The notes: a model not told the origin generated them from the letters alone. 64,000 nucleotides of DNA from Streptomyces cathayae (GCF_029760955.1 NZ_CP121682.1:1302001-1366000), one strand, 5' to 3'; shown: positions 25,840-33,980, counted from the first letter of the stretch. Program-made: numbers and translations.

Positions 25840-27042
25840 GTGCCCGTCGAGGACATCAACACCCAAGCCTGGAAGATCTACGGCCGGCGCCAGCTGGCTC
25901 GCGGCTACATGCCGCCCATCCCCGACCACCTGGCCTGGACGCCCTGGGAGGGGGTTGGACCGGGTGTTGAAGTCCTCGGCGACATCACCGGCCGGCGTGT
26001 CCTGGACATCGGCTCCGGGGCCGGCCACCACGCCGTGCATCTCGCCCAGGCCCACGGCGCTCGCGTCACCGGGATCGAGCTGTCGCCGACCCAGCACGAG
26101 CGCGCCGTCTCCACGCACGCGGATGTGCCGGGCGTGGAATTCACGCACGGAGATGTGGTCGAATACCTCGCCCGGTCCGAACCGTTCGACGCCGCGTACG
26201 CCATCGGCACCCTGGCCTTCATCGACCCGCACCGCGTGCTGCCCGCACTGCGCGACGGTCTGCACCCTGGCGCGCCGCTGGTCCTTTCGCTCCTGCACAC
26301 AGACCTGCACGGCCGCGGCCCGTCCACGGAACCGGCACCGCGCGAGCAGACGATCCTGTTGCGTGAAGATCCCCCCTTGCCGACTCGGATGTGGGTCCTC
26401 GCACCGCAGCTGTGGGAGGACCTGCTCACCGAGTACGGCTTCCGCGTCGAGGCCATCGACCTGCTGCACCACCCCGAGGAAAACGCCCCGGTCATCCAGC
26501 AGCTCATCCGGGCCCGACGCCTGCCCGACCGGCCGGCGCGGGTGTCCAGCCGCCCCCGCAGCATCAAGCCACCGCAGGCGCACGCGGCCGTGGGGGTTGG
26601 CGCGATCCTCCTCAGCGCGCAGGGACTGCTCCTGGGCCGTCATCGTCGCGGCACCCTCGAACTGCCCGGCGGAACCGTCGAGGCCGGGGAATCCCTCGAA
26701 GCCGCGGTAGTCCGCGCACTCCGCGAGGAGACCGGCCTGATCGCCCGCCCTGCCGACGTCAGGCTCCTGGGAACGCTCGTCGACCACGTCGAAGATGTCC
26801 TTCGGGTCACGGTGGGTGCCCTCGTTCACGCCTGGCGGGGACAGCCGACCCGGCAACCGGACGAAAGCGTCGGCGACTGGGCCTGGTATCCCCTGGATCA
26901 GCTTCCCGACGGTCTGTTCGTGTGCAGTGCACACATCCTGACGGCCTGGCGTCCCGACCTGCCCATCGACCACACCCCCGCGCACTTCACGCCCTTCGCC
27001 TACGGCCCATCGCCCTCGACGCCAATGGGCGGCGTGGCATGA
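25840..27042 (+). CDS. Methyltransferase-NUDIX fusion protein
   Basis: GTG 25840 with a gagga site gives 400 residues. The N-terminal ~230 residues are a SAM methyltransferase (RRVLDIGSGAGHHAVHLAQA, VTGIELSPTQHERAV, YAIGTLAFIDPH). The C-terminal ~140 residues are a NUDIX domain with a canonical box: GGTVEAGESLEAAVVRALRE followed by ETGL. It lies 31 bases after the four-domain gene, so the operon encodes methyltransferase-NUDIX pairings twice. The substrate is unknown; the domains could act in sequence on one nucleotide-linked compound. Another small frame overlaps its stop. Confidence 0.85.
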   Translation: MPVEDINTQAWKIYGRRQLARGYMPPIPDHLAWTPWEGVGPGVEVLGDITGRRVLDIGSGAGHHAVHLAQAHGARVTGIELSPTQHERAVSTHADVPGVEFTHGDVVEYLARSEPFDAAYAIGTLAFIDPHRVLPALRDGLHPGAPLVLSLLHTDLHGRGPSTEPAPREQTILLREDPPLPTRMWVLAPQLWEDLLTEYGFRVEAIDLLHHPEENAPVIQQLIRARRLPDRPARVSSRPRSIKPPQAHAAVGVGAILLSAQGLLLGRHRRGTLELPGGTVEAGESLEAAVVRALREETGLIARPADVRLLGTLVDHVEDVLRVTVGALVHAWRGQPTRQPDESVGDWAWYPLDQLPDGLFVCSAHILTAWRPDLPIDHTPAHFTPFAYGPSPSTPMGGVA

Positions 27043-27197
27043 CGTCCACCCGCGAGCCCGGGCTGTTCCGGTCCCTGTGGCGGCTCCGGCAGCGCACCGC
27101 GAGCAAGACGGGGCAGCACCACGTGACCGGCCCCGCGCTACTCACCGGGGTTCTCACTCCTCATCCTGCCGCGTGCGAGGCGCGATCGACTAGATGA
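27039..27197 (+). pseudogene. Small frame cut by the outer IS982-type end
   Basis: ATG 27039 overlaps the preceding stop (ATGA) and gives 52 residues (MTSTREPGLFRSLWRLRQRT...). The frame ends inside the outer inverted repeat at 27188-27211. It is therefore probably the 5' part of a longer gene at the cluster end, truncated by the insertion. No family is recognised. Confidence 0.4.
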
Positions 27198-27211
27198 TCA
27201 ATTCCAAGGGG
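27188..27211 (+). repeat. IS982-type terminal repeat, outer left
   Basis: The sequence ctagatgatcaattccaagg continues with ggtg. It differs at one position from the complement of the right end over 23 bases. Confidence 0.8.
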
Positions 27212-27297
27212 TGTCTTGTGCCTGTGCATCCCTGTGCCGTGACACGTTAGTTGGAACCTGGCCAGGCGGGTTGGAACCAGGCGGCTAGGCTTCGGCT

Positions 27298-27786
27298 ATG
27301 CCGCCCCAGCACCAGTCCGCAGGCCCCGCTGACGAGCAGTTGTCGATCATCGACAACTTGAGCTCTCTGCCCTTCCCTGAGGTGGAGGGAAGGCCGGGAC
27401 CGGACGGCCAGTGGGGTGGGCCCGGGTTTCACCTGGCCGTGCTCCGAGAGAGCCGGGACTTCTGGGAGGACCGGAGCACCGAGATCGTCCAGGCGGCCGA
27501 GCAGGAGTTGGAAGCCAACCTCGCCGCTCTGGCTGTCATCCTCACGAAACGTTGGGGCGCCCCGGAAGCGGTTGATCTGTGGCCGTATCTCGGGCTCGAC
27601 GACCCCGACCCTGACGTCACGACTCGCGAGCCACTCAGCTTCCTATGCAGTGTCGCCGGGAGCATGCAGATGTGGCGGTTGCCGAACTCGGAGCGATGGA
27701 TCGGCCTGACCATCGGTCAAGCCGATCCGGAGTGGCAGTTCCAACTGCTGGCGGCCGTTGGTGAAGCGTCCTCGCTCGCCCGGTGA
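27298..27786 (+). CDS. Hypothetical protein, possible IS passenger
   Basis: This 162-residue acidic protein (MPPQHQSAGPADEQLSIIDN...) lies between the outer and inner IS982-type ends. It has no signal peptide or membrane helix. A helix-rich middle (STEIVQAAEQELEANLAAL, AVILTKRWGAPEAVDLWPYL) is followed by a compact beta-rich end (GSMQMWRLPNSERWIGLTIG). The overall look recalls small immunity-type proteins, but I cannot assign a family. It is transcribed in the same direction as the transposase. Confidence 0.6.
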   Translation: MPPQHQSAGPADEQLSIIDNLSSLPFPEVEGRPGPDGQWGGPGFHLAVLRESRDFWEDRSTEIVQAAEQELEANLAALAVILTKRWGAPEAVDLWPYLGLDDPDPDVTTREPLSFLCSVAGSMQMWRLPNSERWIGLTIGQADPEWQFQLLAAVGEASSLAR

Positions 27787-27837
27787 ACCGCAGCCTGAAC
27801 TTCTTGCGGTCGGGGGAAACGAGACGAGTCGGGCCGA

Positions 27838-27859
27838 CTAAATGATCGATTTCAAGGGA
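27838..27859 (+). repeat. IS982-type terminal repeat, inner left
   Basis: The sequence ctaaatgatcgatttcaagg plus ga is related to the right end with about three differences. Confidence 0.75.
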
Positions 27860-27899
27860 TCGGCTGCGCGCACAAGGGAAGGGAGCCCAACGTCGGTGT

Positions 27900-28814
27900 G
27901 TGAAGACAGAGTTGGACTCCCTCGCCATCGCACTCTATGTGAAGACCGACGACCTGCTGAAGGCATCACCGCATCTGGCTCCCTGGCGTCCGGCCATCGG
28001 GATCGCTCCGCAACTGACCGATGCTGAGCTGGTCACGCTCGCGATGATGCAGGCCATGCTGGGCTTCACCTCCGAGGCCAAGTGGCTTCGCTATGCCCGC
28101 GCCCACCTGCGGCATCTCTTCCCCTACCTGCCAAAGCAGCCCGGCTACAACAAGCGCCTGCGCAAGGCCGCCGAGCTGCTGCGGCGGGTCACCCGGGTGC
28201 TGGCCACCGACACCTCGGTATGGAGCGACGACGTGTGGATCGTGGATTCCACGCCGGTGGAGTGCGGGCGTTCCCGCGAGACCGTCAAGCGCTCCGACCT
28301 GGCCGGATGGGCCGAGTACGGGCACTGCGCCAGCCACAGCCGCTTCTTTTGGGGCCTGCGCCTGCACCTGGTGTGCACCCTGCAGGGCCTGCCGATCGCC
28401 TTTGCCCTGACCGGGGCCAAGGCCGATGAACGCGAGACTCTGCTGGACCTGCTCGCCGCCGAACCGGGCCTGACCGCCGCCCGGCCCGGACAGACGCTGA
28501 TCGGTGACAAGAACTACTTCGGCCGCGACTTCGAGCACCAGTTGGCCGAGCAGGACATCCGGCTGCTGCGGCCGGCCCGCAAGGGCGAGGCGGAACGGCC
28601 CGGTGCCTCGCTGTTCAAGCCGTTGCGGCAGGTGATCGAGTCGGTCAACGAGTCCTTCAAGGGCCAACTCAACCTCGAACAGCACCGAGGCCGTACACCG
28701 GGCGGCGTGATCGCCCGTGTCATGCAGCGCATCCTCGCGTTGACCTCCGCGATCTGGCACAACGACCACACCGGCCAGCCCGTCCTTCGCTCACTGACCG
28801 CCTACGACCACTAA
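27900..28814 (+). CDS. IS982-family transposase
   Basis: GTG 27900 starts a 304-residue intact transposase. DDE candidates are the Asp of VWIVDSTPVECGRSRE, the Asp of TLIGDKNYFGRDF and a Glu in VIESVNESFKGQLNLEQH. The SRFFWGLRLHLVCTLQGLP block is typical of actinobacterial IS982 elements. The size and a roughly 1-kb element fit the family. It lacks frameshifts and could be active. Confidence 0.88.
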   Translation: MKTELDSLAIALYVKTDDLLKASPHLAPWRPAIGIAPQLTDAELVTLAMMQAMLGFTSEAKWLRYARAHLRHLFPYLPKQPGYNKRLRKAAELLRRVTRVLATDTSVWSDDVWIVDSTPVECGRSRETVKRSDLAGWAEYGHCASHSRFFWGLRLHLVCTLQGLPIAFALTGAKADERETLLDLLAAEPGLTAARPGQTLIGDKNYFGRDFEHQLAEQDIRLLRPARKGEAERPGASLFKPLRQVIESVNESFKGQLNLEQHRGRTPGGVIARVMQRILALTSAIWHNDHTGQPVLRSLTAYDH

Positions 28815-28819
28815 CCACA

Positions 28820-28843
28820 GACCCCTTGGAATCGATCATCTAG
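28820..28843 (-). repeat. IS982-type terminal repeat, right
   Basis: The sequence gaccccttggaatcgatcat plus ctag is the inverted partner of both left-type ends. The regulator gene at 28854-30167 ends only ten bases away. Confidence 0.8.
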
Positions 28844-28853
28844 GACGCACACG

Positions 28854-30167
28854 TCAGGCCGCCGCGAGCGTCAGGAGCGCGTCGACTCCCTCTGCGGCGT
28901 GCACTCGCTGGAACTGGGGGACGAGGTCCTGGACCAAATGCTCGCAGCGTGGGGCGCTGATTCGGCGGGCGAGTACCAAGGCTTCGCCGGCGGCGGCTGC
29001 GGCGAGTTCCGGTTCGCCGAGCTTGAGGTGGCTGGCGGCCTGGTAGGCGAGGAAGACGCCTCGGGTCTTGTCGCGGGCCGCAGGCAGCAGGGCTTGCCCT
29101 TCGGTGATCAGCTGGTGGGCGCGGGCGGTGTCGCCGAGATCGAGGAGGTACTGGCCGGAGTCGACGGCGAGGTCGGCCTCGGACATCCACGAGCACCAGG
29201 GCGGCAAGGGCCGGGTGGTCGACGCTCCCAGGAGTTGTTCGGCCACGGTGAGAGATCGCCGCGCGTCCTTGCCGTTGCCCTGGGCTGCGAGTGCACGGGC
29301 CAGGCGCAGGTTGAGCAGGGACTTCGCGGCGGGGTGCTCGGTGCGGGTGAGGGCGTGGGTGAGGATGCCGACGGCGGTGGTGTGGTCCTGGCGCCAGGCT
29401 GCCTGGTAGGCCAGGTCCCCGAGCATGGCGGCGCCCATGTCGTGGTCGCCGGTGGCGTGGGTGCTGTGCAGGGCGGCGACCCAGTGCTTGGTTGCCGCCG
29501 TGTGCAGACCGTGGTCGAATCGATGCCACGCGACGGTCTGGGAGAGGGAGGCTGCCAGCGAGTGCAGGCGGTTGCCGATCGGCCGGGTGAAGCGGCCGTG
29601 CTCAATGAGATCGGTGACCGTCGCGAGGTGGGCATCGAGGAGCATGGCCAGGTGCTGGCGCTGCTCGGTGGCGACCGAGCTGAGCTTGCGGGTGCTGTCT
29701 TCGAGCATGGTGACGAGATCGTCCCCCACGCTTCTGGCACCGCCGGCGGCAGCGAGGGCGGGCACGACCCCGGTGTCCGCCCAGGCGGCGGCAAGGCCGG
29801 TCAGGACGGTGCCCGAAACGGTGAGGAAGGCACGGCGGTCCATGGTGCTGATGAGGGCCTCCCGGAGGGCGGGCACTGTGCTGGCGGGACCGAGAGCGAC
29901 GACGCCCGACTCGTCCCAGTGAAGCCAGTTCGGCCAGTTCCCCGGGTCGACCGCGTCAGTCGGCATGCCGAGGGCCTCGGCAAGATAGTGCTGGTTGTCG
30001 GCGTCCGGAGTCACACCCAGGACCTCCCACTTGCGCAACCGGGCCTTGTCGGTGCCCGAGCGCAGGCCCCGGCGGGCTGCGGCGGCGCGGATCTTGGCCG
30101 CCAGGTCAGGGCGAGTCAGCCCTCGTTGCGACCGGGCGTACGTGAGCGGGTGGGTGAACTGGTCCAC
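28854..30167 (-). CDS. XRE/TPR-type transcriptional regulator
   Basis: GTG 30167 is chosen because recognisable sequence starts there: FTHPLTYARSQRGLTRPDLA, then a basic helix-turn-helix region to about residue 70. The remaining ~360 residues are TPR-like helices. A segment resembling a twin-Arg/lipoprotein-like start (DRRAFLTVSGTVLTGLAAAW), common inside this family, is present. It is about 437 residues long and has the same architecture as the 2409-3905 regulator. It is divergent from a gene start at 30267 that is now interrupted by an IS, its likely regulatory partner. Confidence 0.75.
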   Translation of the reverse strand: MDQFTHPLTYARSQRGLTRPDLAAKIRAAAARRGLRSGTDKARLRKWEVLGVTPDADNQHYLAEALGMPTDAVDPGNWPNWLHWDESGVVALGPASTVPALREALISTMDRRAFLTVSGTVLTGLAAAWADTGVVPALAAAGGARSVGDDLVTMLEDSTRKLSSVATEQRQHLAMLLDAHLATVTDLIEHGRFTRPIGNRLHSLAASLSQTVAWHRFDHGLHTAATKHWVAALHSTHATGDHDMGAAMLGDLAYQAAWRQDHTTAVGILTHALTRTEHPAAKSLLNLRLARALAAQGNGKDARRSLTVAEQLLGASTTRPLPPWCSWMSEADLAVDSGQYLLDLGDTARAHQLITEGQALLPAARDKTRGVFLAYQAASHLKLGEPELAAAAAGEALVLARRISAPRCEHLVQDLVPQFQRVHAAEGVDALLTLAAA

Positions 30168-30266
30168 CTCGACATCAAAGCACCGTCCACCTCCCTTCGC
30201 CCTTGCTTCGATGCAGCGGGACTCCTGCGGGACTCCCGGCAAATTCTGTACGGATAAGCACAGTTG

Positions 30267-30366
30267 ATGGAGTCTCAAATACCTGCCCGAGCGGCAGAGG
30301 CGGCTCTGGAAGATGCGCTCGCACACGTTCGCTGCGATGTCGTCGAGGGGCTCGCCGCCAGCCCTA
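30267..30366 (+). pseudogene. 5' part of a gene interrupted by the first IS630 element
   Basis: ATG 30267 opens MESQIPARAAEAALEDALAH, then VRCDVVEGLAASP, and meets the IS at the TA 30365-30366. Joining across one TA to 32051 continues the frame as SFEDPTYLNGTGASCVAD. The gene is divergent from the XRE regulator. The family is not recognised. The 3' part is further cut after about 32095, where sequence convergent with the DUF6461 remnant begins. Confidence 0.6.
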
Positions 30367-30399
30367 AGTGGTCTGCTTCGTAAGTCCTTCGGGGGTTGA
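30365..30399. repeat. Left inverted repeat of first IS630 element
   Basis: It starts taagtggtctgcttcg and pairs with 32016-32050, with three mismatches in 35. Confidence 0.88.
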
Positions 30400-30429
30400 C
30401 GTTGGAGCTTGCCGTGCACTTACCCGCGG

Positions 30430-30769
30430 TCAGGTGCCGAGGCCGGTGAGGTGGAGGTGGCAAGCGGTGTCGAGAGCGTCCTCGGGGGGGGGTGCCACTG
30501 CCGCTGCCGATGGGCAGCAGGGCGTCCTGATAGCGGTCGCCGGCCGCGTCGTACAGGGCGAAGCCCCAACGGTTCGCGGTGCCGTGGAAGCGCAGGCGCA
30601 TCAGCTTGACGCTCCCGCTGCCGGCCAGTTCGCCCTGGACGTAGGCGTACTGGCCCCGGTGGCGGACCCGCAGGCCGGCCAGCCGCGGCCAGGCGGCCTT
30701 GGCGCGCATGTTCAGGTACAGCTCAAGCTGAAGCCGGGTGTGTTCCGAGGGCGTGGGCACAGCGGACAT
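30430..30769 (-). pseudogene. IS630-associated small protein, frameshifted in a nine-G tract
   Basis: The frame from 30769 reads SEHTRLQLELYLNMRAKAAW, PRLAGLRVRHRGQYAYVQGE, the LMRLRFHGTANRWGFALYDA block and AGDRYQDALLPIGSGSGTPP. It then runs through nine G (30484-30492, C on the coding strand) into Arg/Pro noise. With eight, it would continue EDALDTACHLHLTGLGT and stop at 30430. The protein would be about 112 residues and rich in basic beta-strand segments, of unknown role. It lies wholly inside the IS, opposite to the transposase. A homopolymer sequencing error is possible. Confidence 0.65.
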
Positions 30770-30837
30770 CCTGCCGCAGGGCCGGGGTGCGGGGTGCGGC
30801 AGGATGCGGCCTGTCCTGGTCCACTTTCGTGATCGGC

Positions 30838-32015
30838 GTGTCCGCCTTGCCCGTTGCCCGCGCCCGCCCGATAGCCCTGACCGCCTCGGAACGTGAGCGG
30901 CTGAAGAAGATGGCCTACGGCCACAGGATTGAGCACCGGATCCGTCAGCGCGCCCAGATCGTTCTGCACGCCGCCCGGGGCCGCCCCAACGCCCGGATCG
31001 CTCGCGAGACCGGGCTGCACCTGGACACCGTCCGCACCTGGCGCGGCCGCTTCGCCGAGCACCGGCTGCCGGCTCTGTCCGACCGCAAGCGGTCCGGCCG
31101 GCCGGCCACCTTCACGCCGCTGCAGACCGCGCAGGTCAAGGCCCTGGCCTGTCAGCTGCCCGCCAAGAGCGGGGTGCCGCTGTCCCGCTGGTCGGCCCCG
31201 GAACTGGCCCGCGAGGTCGCCGCCCGCGCCATTGCCGGCGCGATCTCCGCTTCCACCGTGCGCCGCTGGCTCAAGGAGGACGCGATCAAGCCCTGGCAGC
31301 ACCAGCCCTGGATCTTCATCACCGACCCCGTCTTCCGGCCCAGGGCCGAACGCGTGCTCGGCCTGTACGCCCGCACCTGGGGCGGCGTCCCGCTCGGCGC
31401 GGACGAGTACGTGATCAGCGCCGACGAGAAGACCTCCATCCAGGCCCGCTGCCGCTGCCACCCCACCCTGGCCCCGGGCCAGGCCAGGGCGATGCGGGTC
31501 AACCACACCTACGACCGCGGCGGCGCCCTGGCCTACCTGGCCGCCTACGACGTCCACCGCGCACAGGTCTTCGGCCGCTGCGAGCCGAGAAAACCGGCAT
31601 CGACCCGTTCATGGCCTTGGTCGCCCAGGTCATGAGCACCGAGCCGTACGCCGGGGCCAAGCGCGTGTTCTGGATCGTGGACAACGGCTCCTCCCACCGC
31701 GGCCGGAAGGCCGCCGACCGGCTGACCGCCGCGTTCCCGAACGCCGTCATGGTCCACACCCCGGTCCACGCCTCCAGGCTGAACCAGGTGGAGATCTACT
31801 TCTCCGTCGTACAGCGCAAGGCCGTCTCACCCAACGACTTCACCGACCTCGACGAGGTCACAGACCGGCTCCGAGCGTTCGAAGACCGCTACAACGCCAC
31901 GGCACAGCTGTTCCAGTGGAAGTTCACCACCTCCGACCTGGACGATCTGCTGGCCAGGCTCGACCGGCACACCGCCGATCACCCAGAAGAATCCTCCGTC
32001 GCCCTGGCCGCCTGA
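30838..32015 (+). pseudogene. IS630-family transposase with internal -1 frame change
   Basis: The first frame (GTG 30838 to 31635) carries the paired HTH (RIARETGLHLDTVRTWRGRF) and the first catalytic Asp (YVISADEKTSIQARC). The second frame, reached by a -1 shift at an AAAA run (31590-31593), carries the remaining DDE motif (RVFWIVDNGSSHRGRKAADR, HTPVHASRLNQVEIYFSVVQ). Either one A has been lost or the element uses a programmed shift. The joined protein would be about 390 residues. Serine-for-Trp in HASRLNQ is a further deviation from the common HASWLNQ. Confidence 0.75.
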
Positions 32016-32050
32016 TCAACCCCCGAAGGACTTACGGAGTCGACCACTTA
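32016..32050. repeat. Right inverted repeat of first IS630 element
   Basis: It begins immediately after the transposase stop and ends in TA at 32049-32050. It pairs with 30365-30399. Confidence 0.88.
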
Positions 32051-32095
32051 GCTTCGAAGACCCGACCTACCTCAACGGCACGGGAGCCTCGTGCG
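32051..32095 (+). pseudogene. Continuation of the gene interrupted by the first IS630 element
   Basis: Read with one TA copy, the sequence continues the 30267 frame as SFEDPTYLNGTGASC. Beyond about 32095 it runs into the antisense of the DUF6461 remnant, so the true 3' end is lost. Confidence 0.5.
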
Positions 32096-32499
32096 TTGCA
32101 GACCCCGCCCGTCCACCGGCTGACCCGCTCCGGCCACCGGTGCTGTCCGCGGGGTCGCGAAGCACGCCGCCGCCGGGCAGCGGCGTGCGGCTCGCTCAGG
32201 CCGGCGGGACGTCCGGGCCGGCCCCGTCGGTGAGCAGGACCCCGGCTCCCCGGCCCCGGCCGCCGGGCCAGGACGGTCGTCTCCGAGCAGCACGGTCGGC
32301 AGGGGGCCCTCGAGAGTGGCGTCGTCCAAGACGGCGCCCATGCGGTCGCCGATCATCCGGACCGCCGCCACCAGTCCGGGCTCGCTGCCCCCGCCTGCTT
32401 CCCGTCGTTCCTGTAGGGCATCCCACCAGGGATGTGGCGGGGGCCGCCGAGTGCCCGGGTCATCCGGTTCGAAGGCTTCGGTGCACCAGCCGTCGCGCT
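32072..32499 (-). pseudogene. C-terminal part of a DUF6461-like gene interrupted by the second IS630 element
   Basis: The minus frame from 32497 reads RDGWCTEAFEPDDPGTRRPP, then a WWDALQER segment and VRMIGDRMGAVLDDATLEGP. It continues in phase the 33980-33633 frame once the IS is removed. Joined, the two make a protein of about 250 residues resembling DUF6461. In the rebuilt sequence a TAG codon stands at the junction, where Trp would be expected. Confidence 0.6.
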
Positions 32500-32527
32500 A
32501 GTCTTCTGAGTCAGGAATCCCGTTCAG
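32498..32527. repeat. Left inverted repeat of second IS630 element
   Basis: It begins ctagtcttctgagtcaggaa and pairs with 33607-33636, with two mismatches. Confidence 0.9.
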
Positions 32528-32544
32528 ATGTGTAGAGTTGCGGG

Positions 32545-33636
32545 GTGGTGCGTACTGGGCGGCCGAAGGCCGAGTTGATCCTGTCGGATGAGGAACGGGC
32601 CGCGCTGGAGGGCTGGGTGCGGCGCCGTTCCACGCCGCAGGCGTGGGCCTTGCGGTGCCGGATCATCCTGGCGTGCGCCACCGGCGCGTCGAACAAGGAC
32701 GTGGCTGCGCAACTCGGCTCGACGCCGCATGCGGTGGGCCGCTGGCGGAAGCGGTTCGTTGAGCACCGGATCGCCGGCCTGGGCGACATGCCACGCTCCG
32801 GCGGGCCCCGGACGGTCACCGACGAGCAGGTGGCCGCCGTGGTGCAGCGGACGCTGGAGAGCACGCCGAAGAACGCCACCCACTGGTCAACCCGGGCGAT
32901 GGCCCAGGAGATGGGCCTGTCGCAGTCGACGGTGTCGCGGATCTGGCGGGCGTTCGGCCTGCAGCCGCACCGCACCGAGACGTTCAAGCTGTCCACCGAC
33001 CCGTACTTCGTCGACAAGGTGCACGACGTGGTCGGCCTGTACCTGGATCCGCCGGAGCGGGCGCTGGTGTTCTGCGTGGACGAGAAGTCGCAGATCCAGG
33101 CCCTGGACCGCTCCCAGCCGGTGCTGCCGATGATGCCCGGCGTCCCGCAGCGCCTCACCCACGACTATGTGCGGGCGGGCACCACCACCCTGTTCGCCGC
33201 GCTGGAGGTGGCCACGGGCAAGGTGATCGGCTCGCTGCACCGCCGGCACCGGGCCGAGGAGTTCAAGAAGTTCCTGGTCAAGCTGGACCGGGAGGTCCCG
33301 GCGGATCTGGACGTGCACCTGGTGCTGGACAACTACGCCACCCACAAGACCCCGGCGATCAAGACGTGGCTGCTGGCCCATCCCCGCTTCCACCTGCACT
33401 TCACGCCCACCGGGTCGTCCTGGCTGAACCTGGTGGAGCGGTGGTTCGCCGAGCTGACGAACAAGCAGATACGGCGCGGCGTCCACAAATCGGTGCAGGC
33501 GCTGGAGAAGGACATCCGCGCCTGGATCGCTGCGTGGAACACCGACCCGAAGCCCTACGTGTGGACGAAGACCGCGGACGAGATCCTCGAACGCCTCGCC
33601 GGTTATCTGAACAGAATTCCTGACTCAGAAGACTAG
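32545..33636 (+). CDS. IS630-family transposase
   Basis: GTG 32545 gives 363 residues. An HTH region (NKDVAAQLGSTPHAVGRWRK) is followed by a second one (MGLSQSTVSRIWRAFGLQPH). The DDE domain has Asp in LVFCVDEKSQIQALDR, Asp in LDVHLVLDNYATHKTPAIK and Glu in FTPTGSSWLNLVERWFAEL. It is uninterrupted, and its stop falls in the right terminal repeat. It looks capable of transposition. Confidence 0.92.
   Translation: MVRTGRPKAELILSDEERAALEGWVRRRSTPQAWALRCRIILACATGASNKDVAAQLGSTPHAVGRWRKRFVEHRIAGLGDMPRSGGPRTVTDEQVAAVVQRTLESTPKNATHWSTRAMAQEMGLSQSTVSRIWRAFGLQPHRTETFKLSTDPYFVDKVHDVVGLYLDPPERALVFCVDEKSQIQALDRSQPVLPMMPGVPQRLTHDYVRAGTTTLFAALEVATGKVIGSLHRRHRAEEFKKFLVKLDREVPADLDVHLVLDNYATHKTPAIKTWLLAHPRFHLHFTPTGSSWLNLVERWFAELTNKQIRRGVHKSVQALEKDIRAWIAAWNTDPKPYVWTKTADEILERLAGYLNRIPDSED
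33607..33636. repeat. Right inverted repeat of second IS630 element
   Basis: Complement of 32498-32527 with two mismatches; it includes the transposase stop codon. Confidence 0.9.
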
Positions 33637-33980
33637 TGCCCGAAGGCGTCCACGCTGACATTACTGTCGACGGTGAATGTCTCCGTGTCGTGGGAGAGCC
33701 TCGACAGGAGGCCGGGCATGCCGCCCAGGACTCCCCATTCCTCGTAGCAGAACGACCAGTCGCCCAGCGAACCGACCCGCAGCACCGACTTCGGGGCCCC
33801 AGCCCGGTAAGCATCGGCGCCCAGGCGGACTGCCTCCAGCTTCGGCATTATCCGGGCATCTCCGGGGAGTGCGCCGTAGCGGACGAGTACGTCGTCCGGT
33901 GGGATGCCACGGGTGAACGTGGTGCACCACGATTCTGCGCGGACCCAGTCGAGGGAAGGCCCTGTCGGCAACTCGCTCAT
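33633..33980 (-). pseudogene. N-terminal part of a DUF6461-like gene interrupted by the second IS630 element
   Basis: ATG 33980 opens SLDWVRAESWCTTFTRGIPP, then DVLVRYGALPGDARIM, RVGSLGDWSFCYEEWGVLGG and DTETFTVDSNVSVDAFGH, where the IS begins. The pattern (WC.TF.RG, RVG..G.W.F..E, V..N..V) is typical of DUF6461, an actinobacterial family of unknown role. The rest lies at 32072-32499, beyond the IS. Confidence 0.7.

Larger units (their letters stand above)
27188..28843 (+). mobile_element. IS982-family insertion region with three related ends and a passenger gene
   Basis: The transposase gene at 27900-28814 is bounded by an inner left end (27838-27859) and a right end (28820-28843). A third end, in left orientation, lies at 27188-27211 and matches the right end better (one mismatch in about 23) than the inner end does (about three). 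Either a whole 1.66-kb unit including the gene at 27298-27786 can move, or a second copy has decayed. CTAG flanks both outer ends; being palindromic, it cannot by itself prove a target duplication. Confidence 0.75.
30365..32050 (+). mobile_element. IS630-family element with 35-bp inverted repeats and an accessory gene
   Basis: Left (30365-30399) and right (32016-32050) ends match at 32 of 35 positions and begin and end in TA, the IS630 target. The shared core is cgtaagtccttcgggggttg. The element is 1686 bp, carries a frameshifted transposase and an oppositely oriented small gene, and sits inside the reading frame that starts at 30267. Confidence 0.88.
32498..33636 (+). mobile_element. IS630-family element, intact, with 30-bp inverted repeats
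   Basis: Ends 32498-32527 and 33607-33636 match at 28 of 30 positions (shared ctagtcttctgagtcaggaa). Insertion is at a TA within CTAG. The element carries one full transposase gene and splits a DUF6461-like gene. Confidence 0.9.
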
